Of a stretch of DNA of 64,000 nucleotides, positions 60,171-64,000 are shown piece after piece; position 1 is the stretch's first letter; every line of letters begins with the position of its first letter. The notes under the pieces are model-generated. The model searched no databases and had not been told where the DNA came from. It saw nothing but the letters and a program-made list of their open reading frames with translations. The position numbers and the translations under genes were made by a program. Origin of the DNA: CAYWGR01 sp964458015 (GTDB lineage Bacteria > Planctomycetota > Planctomycetia > Pirellulales > Thermoguttaceae); assembly GCA_964458015.1 (NCBI GenBank), contig CAYWGR010000002.1, positions 11,927 through 75,926 of the forward strand. Reading direction: 5' to 3'.

Positions 60171-61286
60171 ATGACACGGCAAGCGATCTTTCAAGCGAGC
60201 GTGCAGTATTTTCTCGAACCGATCGGTCCTCTCCTGGAGGATCCGACGGTTTCCGAGATCATGGTCAATCGTTTCGACGATGTGTACGTCGAACGCAGCG
60301 GCATACTCGAACAGGTCGATGCGCGGTTTGCCAGCGATGACGCCTTGCTGTCGGCGATCCATAACATCGCCCAATGGGTGGGCCGGGAGATCGGTGAGGA
60401 ACATACCGTGCTCGACGCCCGACTGCCTGACGGTTCGCGCGTTCATGCCGTCATTCCGCCGAGCGCGCGGACCGGCACGTATCTGACCATCCGTAAGTTC
60501 ACTCGGGAAGCATTGACGCTCGATGACCTGATCCAGTTCGGCAGTTTGTCGGAAGCCGCCCGTGAATTTTTGGAAATCTGCGTCCGTTTGCGGAAGAACA
60601 TCTTGATTGCGGGCGGCACCGGCACCGGCAAGACAGTATTATTAGGGGCGATTTCGAGGGCCATCCCCGAGGAAGAGCGGATCATCGTCATTGAGGACAC
60701 GTCCGAACTGCGACTGCTCCAGAAACACGCCCTCTATTTGGAGGCCCAACACGCCGATCGTGCTGGGCGCGGTGGCTTGTCGGTGCGTGAGTTGTTCAAG
60801 AATGCCCTGCGAATGCGGCCGGATCGGATCATCGTGGGCGAGGTGCGAGGTGGCGAGGCGATTGACTTGATCCAATCCATGATTAGCGGCCATGCGGGAT
60901 CGCTTTCCACAATCCATGCCAATACGCCGCTGGACGCCTTGATTCGGTTGGAAACACTGTCGCTCATGTCCGATGTGCAGATTCCGGTCTATGTGGCCCG
61001 CGCGCAGGCGGCGTCGGCCATTGACCTGGTCGTGCAGATCGCCCGATTCACGACGGATGGGTCACGCAAGATCACGCGGATCACGGAAGCCGCCGGGCTC
61101 GACGACAACCAGCAATATCGCACCCATGATCTGTTCGTTTCCAATTTTCAAGGGAGACAAAACGGCCGACTCGTTGCCGAGTTGGCCCCGACGGGTGAGC
61201 GGCCGACGTTTTACCGAGAGCCTTATGAACAAGGGTTGCAAGAAATGATCCGTCTGACAGGGGGGATTTGGAGTGAAGCATCGTAA
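60171..61286 (+). CDS. CpaF/TadA-type pilus assembly ATPase
   Basis: 371 residues from the ATG at 60,171. N-terminal domain of secretion ATPases (LLEDPTVSEIMVNRFDDVYV), then Walker A ILIAGGTGTGKTVLLGAI, an Asp box (IVIEDTSELRL), Walker B region RMRPDRIIVGEVRGGEAIDL, and the His box GHAGSLSTIHANTPLDALIR. It powers assembly of the Flp pilus at the inner membrane. It lacks the N-terminal extension of some CpaF proteins. The stop region overlaps the next small gene. Confidence 0.92.
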   Translation: MTRQAIFQASVQYFLEPIGPLLEDPTVSEIMVNRFDDVYVERSGILEQVDARFASDDALLSAIHNIAQWVGREIGEEHTVLDARLPDGSRVHAVIPPSARTGTYLTIRKFTREALTLDDLIQFGSLSEAAREFLEICVRLRKNILIAGGTGTGKTVLLGAISRAIPEEERIIVIEDTSELRLLQKHALYLEAQHADRAGRGGLSVRELFKNALRMRPDRIIVGEVRGGEAIDLIQSMISGHAGSLSTIHANTPLDALIRLETLSLMSDVQIPVYVARAQAASAIDLVVQIARFTTDGSRKITRITEAAGLDDNQQYRTHDLFVSNFQGRQNGRLVAELAPTGERPTFYREPYEQGLQEMIRLTGGIWSEAS

Positions 61287-61443
61287 TCCGCGAAGAACAA
61301 GGGCCGGTTCGGCCTCGCTCGATTACGTCCTGGTCTTGGGAGTAATTTTGCCGATGGCCGCCTTCGTGATGTGGATCGGCCCCAAGATCATGGGATTGGT
61401 GTATGAAATGACATCCATATTGGTGTCCTGGCCTTTTATGTAG
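61273..61443 (+). CDS. 56-residue pilin-like protein with GTG start
   Basis: Starts at a GTG inside the end of the ATPase gene (14-base overlap). A basic leader (KHRNPRRTRAG) is followed by SASLDYVLVLGVILPMAAFV, a Flp-pilin-type arrangement with Asp instead of Glu at +5, and a second hydrophobic stretch ending in WPFM. It is conserved in position between the ATPase and the major pilin. Probably a minor pilin or a membrane adaptor processed by the TadV peptidase. Confidence 0.7.
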   Translation: MKHRNPRRTRAGSASLDYVLVLGVILPMAAFVMWIGPKIMGLVYEMTSILVSWPFM

Positions 61444-61452
61444 GAGAAAGAA

Positions 61453-61659
61453 ATGAATAAGCCGTCACTGAGGAGTCTGCTTCAAAAAGTTCATCAAGAT
61501 GAGGATGGCTCCGTGAGCTTGGAGACGATTTTGATTATCGGGGCAATCGCACTGCCCGTTTTGATCTTTTTAATCAAAATTGGGTGGCCGAAGATCAAGG
61601 CGTACTTCAACCAAGGCGTGGAAGACTTGAATGCGGGCGCGGATTCCGCCAAGACTTAA
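61453..61659 (+). CDS. Flp-type pilin (first copy, main locus)
   Basis: 68 residues, AGGAG before the ATG. Leader with DEDG, then SVSLETILIIGAIALPVLIF, the Flp processing site with Glu at +5 and the assembly helix, then WPKIKAYFNQGVEDLNAG. Almost the same as the pilin at 19,827-20,027. It sits directly before the prepilin peptidase gene and is probably the major subunit. Confidence 0.93.
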   Translation: MNKPSLRSLLQKVHQDEDGSVSLETILIIGAIALPVLIFLIKIGWPKIKAYFNQGVEDLNAGADSAKT

Positions 61660-61661
61660 TC

Positions 61662-62213
61662 ATGCTGATGACGCTATTATTGCTCGGCTTCGTGCTTTGG
61701 GCCACGGTGACCGACCTCCTGCGACACAAGATCTACAACTGGACGACCTACGCGGGCATCGTCACGGCAGTGGCGTCTAGTGTGGCCGGGGCATTACTGT
61801 TTGGCGAAGAACGAATTCAGAATCTTGGCTTGATTCCCCTCTCGGAATGTTTGCTGGGTTTTCTGATTTGCGGCTTCGTGATGCTTTTTTGTTTTGTGAC
61901 GTTTAAGGTGGGAGGCGGCGATGTGAAACTGATCGCGATGTTGGGGGCTTTTTTGGGACCGGAGCAAGGTGTTATGGCCATGCTCTGGACGTTCGTATTG
62001 GGCGCGTGCATGTGCTTGATAATGTTGGTCTGGCGAGCGGGACCGGTCCGAACCTTTGCCCTGGCGTCACGGCGCATCGCCTGTGTTTTCGCTCCGATGG
62101 TTTTTCGACCACTGACAAACGAGGAGCGGATTTTGCTCCAGCCGACGTTGTTCCTCGCGCCGAGTGCATTATTGGCAGTGGTGATCGTTCGATTTTCGTT
62201 AATTCCAGGATGA
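61662..62213 (+). CDS. TadV/CpaA-type A24 prepilin peptidase
   Basis: 183 residues from the ATG at 61,662, 2 bases after the pilin stop. Multi-pass membrane aspartyl protease: first catalytic Asp in ATVTDLLRHKIYNW and second in FKVGGGDVKLIAML, the GxGD motif of A24 peptidases. It should remove the leader from both Flp pilins and the TadE/TadG-like proteins. The stop overlaps the next start as ATGA. Confidence 0.92.
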   Translation: MLMTLLLLGFVLWATVTDLLRHKIYNWTTYAGIVTAVASSVAGALLFGEERIQNLGLIPLSECLLGFLICGFVMLFCFVTFKVGGGDVKLIAMLGAFLGPEQGVMAMLWTFVLGACMCLIMLVWRAGPVRTFALASRRIACVFAPMVFRPLTNEERILLQPTLFLAPSALLAVVIVRFSLIPG

Positions 62214-63040
62214 CTATGCCGACCGAATCCCACAATTTTGCAGTGCTGGCGAAACGGATTTCGGCCTGGACAACCAACAGCCTGTTGACGTTGCTGATCC
62301 TGGTTGCTGGCTTGGGCTTTGGGCAACAGGTTCTGCGATGGTGGGCGGAAGACGCCTCCGCAAGTTCCATCACGGTGGACCATCCGACCTCGCCGTTTCA
62401 AACTCTCCAATTCAGCAATAATGCGTGGTCAATCGGCCGCCGGTCGGTCATCGGCGACAAGCAAACGGCGGTCGAACAACTGCGGATTGCTTGCCGGGAG
62501 TTGTTGGAAAAAGCACCTACGCTAGAAAAAACACCCTCTCAGAAAGGGCTGGATTTTCTCGCTGGTCTGACACCCGTCGATCAAAAACCGGGAAAGTGGC
62601 GGCTCTACGAATTGCAGGATGCTTTCCCGATGGCGGTAGGGGTAAATGCTAAAGAGGATTGCGCGGTAGTCTGGGGGCTGGCCATGCCGGTGGGCGACCA
62701 GCAGTGGACGCTCAGTACGTTCCAGATGGGCAACTCCAGATCGGAAGGACAAATCAAAGGAGAGGTTCCCTTGCCGCCCGGCGGCAGTCAAACGCTCGCC
62801 ATGTCAACATCAGACGGTCGCATCGTCGCCTTTAGCGGTCCCAACAGATCTGAAGACTGGAAAAAGTTCTATGATGATTGGTCTTCGCAACAAGGCTACC
62901 AAAAAACCGACTGGCGGCAGGTCGGCTCCGCCTGGTACGCGAAATTCCTAAAACCCGGCGATTCCGTGGACGTTCGTTTCGGACCGAACGAGCGAGGCGA
63001 TTTGAGCGGGCTTTGGATGATGACACAACGATCGAGGTAA
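62210..63040 (+). CDS. Hypothetical membrane-anchored protein of the Tad operon
   Basis: 276 residues from the ATG at 62,210, coupled to the peptidase gene. One N-terminal transmembrane helix (LLTLLILVAGLGFGQQVL) and a soluble periplasmic part with YELQDAFPMAVGVNAKEDCA and NSRSEGQIKGEVPLPPGG. No known domain. Its stop overlaps the CpaB start as TAATG. Conserved-looking partner of pilus assembly, not recognised by name. Confidence 0.7.
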   Translation: MTMPTESHNFAVLAKRISAWTTNSLLTLLILVAGLGFGQQVLRWWAEDASASSITVDHPTSPFQTLQFSNNAWSIGRRSVIGDKQTAVEQLRIACRELLEKAPTLEKTPSQKGLDFLAGLTPVDQKPGKWRLYELQDAFPMAVGVNAKEDCAVVWGLAMPVGDQQWTLSTFQMGNSRSEGQIKGEVPLPPGGSQTLAMSTSDGRIVAFSGPNRSEDWKKFYDDWSSQQGYQKTDWRQVGSAWYAKFLKPGDSVDVRFGPNERGDLSGLWMMTQRSR

Positions 63041-63762
63041 TGATGAAAGGTATTCAAGGTTTGATCGTGGCGGTTGGCTTGGGCATTGCCGGGTCGCTTT
63101 TCAACTGGGCGTATCTAGCCAGCCGGGCGAGTCAGGATGCCACGGTTTCCTTTGTGGGCATCAAGGACGGGCAAACGATCCATCGCGGCGAGGTGCTTCG
63201 AGACGAACATCTTGTGGAATTGTCGATGCCGGAAGGCTGGGTCGGCAACCTGAAAGATTATGCCGTGCTCTATAACGCGCGGGATACAGTCGTCGGCCGT
63301 CCGGTCTGGCGCACGCTTTCGGGAGAGTGTCTGCTTCTGAACGAGGATCTCAGGACGCCGCCCGAGACGCTAAAACTCGACGAAGGCGAGCAGCTTGTCT
63401 GGATTCCGGTCGAGGGACGGGCGTTCGTGCCGTCGTTGATTTCCCCCGGGGACGAAGTGATGTTCCTGGTTCCCCGCTTGACCCCAGCCACGCCGGGCAA
63501 AACCCCCAATAAGGCACTTGGCTCGACCAGCGAAGTCGGTCCGTTCCGCGTCCGCGCCCTGGGCAATCGGTTGGGCAGCGCCCAGGTATGGGCAGCGTCC
63601 AAGCTCCCCCAACAGCAAGAGAATGTAATCGGGATCGGCGTCAAAGGAGAAGACAAGCAGAAGGCGATGGCCCTTTGGGATTTTTTGCAGGCCACGAATT
63701 TCCGGCAGGTCGGCGTGGAGAAGTTGGGGCCGACGGCGAAGAAACAAGAGGCGATGGACTGA
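63040..63762 (+). CDS. CpaB/RcpC-like pilus assembly protein
   Basis: 240 residues; the ATG at 63,040 overlaps the upstream stop, and the next ATG (63,043) is equally possible. A membrane helix (LIVAVGLGIAGSLFNWAYLA) is followed by an SAF-like domain (DGQTIHRGEVLRDEHLVEL, VVGRPVWRTLSGECLLLNEDL) and the RcpC-type region (VEGRAFVPSLISPGDEVMFL). CpaB binds envelope glycan or stabilises the secretin in Tad systems. Confidence 0.8.
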   Translation: MMKGIQGLIVAVGLGIAGSLFNWAYLASRASQDATVSFVGIKDGQTIHRGEVLRDEHLVELSMPEGWVGNLKDYAVLYNARDTVVGRPVWRTLSGECLLLNEDLRTPPETLKLDEGEQLVWIPVEGRAFVPSLISPGDEVMFLVPRLTPATPGKTPNKALGSTSEVGPFRVRALGNRLGSAQVWAASKLPQQQENVIGIGVKGEDKQKAMALWDFLQATNFRQVGVEKLGPTAKKQEAMD

Positions 63763-63783
63763 AAAAGGAAATTTCTAATGACC

Positions 63784-63837
63784 AATGTTCAATGACCAAT
63801 AAGACTCTTGAACATTGATCCTTGATCCTTGAACATT
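63784..63837. repeat. Intergenic repeat with AATGTTCAA / TTGAACATT motifs
   Basis: AATGTTCAA at 63,784-63,792 is the inverse of TTGAACATT at 63,808-63,816 and again at 63,829-63,837, with a doubled CTTGATC between the last two. It separates the CpaB gene from the FHA gene. Short 'accaatg/gttcaa' repeats of this kind are scattered in many planctomycete genomes. Confidence 0.5.
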
Positions 63838-63843
63838 ATCTCC

Positions 63844-64000
63844 ATGAAAGTCTGGTTCAATAAAGTCAACGAAAGCCGCCGTTCGGTGGTCGAGCTGCGC
63901 GACGCGGAGGTCACGATCGGCCGTGATCCGGGCAATGCCGTATGCCTGCAAAGCCCGCTGGTCTCGCGGCGGCACGCCGTCGTGCGCCAGTCTAATGGTC
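63844..64000 (+). CDS. FHA-domain protein (partial, C-terminus off window)
   Basis: The first 52 codons start MKVWFNKVNESRRSVVEL and contain the forkhead-associated phosphothreonine-binding signature: ITIGR-like VTIGRDPGNAV with the conserved Gly-Arg, and SPLVSRRHAVV with the Ser-x-x-His motif. FHA proteins are often placed after CpaB in Tad loci of Planctomycetota and link the pilus ATPase to Ser/Thr kinase signalling; that role is inferred. Confidence 0.85.
   Translation, partial: MKVWFNKVNESRRSVVELRDAEVTIGRDPGNAVCLQSPLVSRRHAVVRQSNG

Noticed and set aside
1..64000. CRISPR array, rRNA or classic insertion sequence with terminal repeats
   Set aside because: No regular spacer-repeat pattern, no rRNA stretch and no transposase bounded by inverted repeats were seen.

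Overview
The window looks like a chromosomal segment of a planctomycete (Planctomycetota). The signs are a DUF1559 pseudopilin-type protein (prepilin N-terminus, C-terminal H-X9-DG motif), a LamG protein with a PEP-CTERM tail, large secreted NPCBM/GH36 and LamG/GH2 glycoside hydrolases, two proteins with the planctomycete 'FDPYHxWLGI' J-domain-like N-terminus, and a Tad pilus locus rich in secreted accessory proteins. No species can be named from the sequence alone.

Region 1, about 1-12,911 (all minus strand), reads as one carbohydrate-use operon: LamG/PEP-CTERM protein, GH2 beta-galactosidase-like enzyme carrying a LamG insert, DUF1559 protein, GntR/FCD regulator, NPCBM-GH36 alpha-galactosidase-like enzyme, fumarylacetoacetate-hydrolase-family protein, RhaT-like symporter and two D-2-hydroxyacid dehydrogenases. 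A good sigma70-type promoter (12,884-12,911) is followed at once by a 30-bp palindrome (12,850-12,879), a likely operator for the GntR protein.

Region 2, about 13.2-19.7 kb, is accessory. It has a tRNA-Lys(UUU), a tyrosine recombinase with a small helix-turn-helix protein, a membrane/coiled-coil protein, an ATP-grasp ligase of the MvdD/graspetide type that lacks its N-terminal domain, a protein of five aromatic-rich repeats and an anti-sigma-factor-like fragment.

Region 3, 19.8-28.0 kb (minus), is a paralogous copy of part of the Tad locus: TPR protein, secreted Gly/Pro-loop protein, HEAT protein, double periplasmic-binding-protein-like (PBP) protein and Flp pilin. Its TPR gene is cut by an in-frame TGA.

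Region 4, 28-41.5 kb, is a second accessory block between the two copies: small acidic proteins, a XerC/D-like recombinase, a primase-helicase with a long imperfect palindrome upstream, a pair of D5-like helicase-core proteins (one with a dead P-loop and a Tat signal), an operon of large serine recombinase plus two ParB-like proteins plus a helix-turn-helix repeat protein, and a frameshifted zinc-ribbon transposase-like gene.

Region 5, 41.5-64 kb, is the main Tad (tight adherence) pilus locus. On the minus strand are three TadE/TadG-like pseudopilins and a J-like membrane protein. On the plus strand are the TPR protein, secreted protein, three exported or membrane proteins, PBP-like protein, J-like protein, CpaF/TadA ATPase, a 56-residue pilin-like protein, Flp pilin, TadV prepilin peptidase, a membrane protein, CpaB and an FHA protein that runs off the window. 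The two TPR-exoprotein-PBP-Flp clusters point away from each other and start from similar promoters with leaders of the same length. This duplicated pilus-accessory cassette is the best candidate for an undescribed system.
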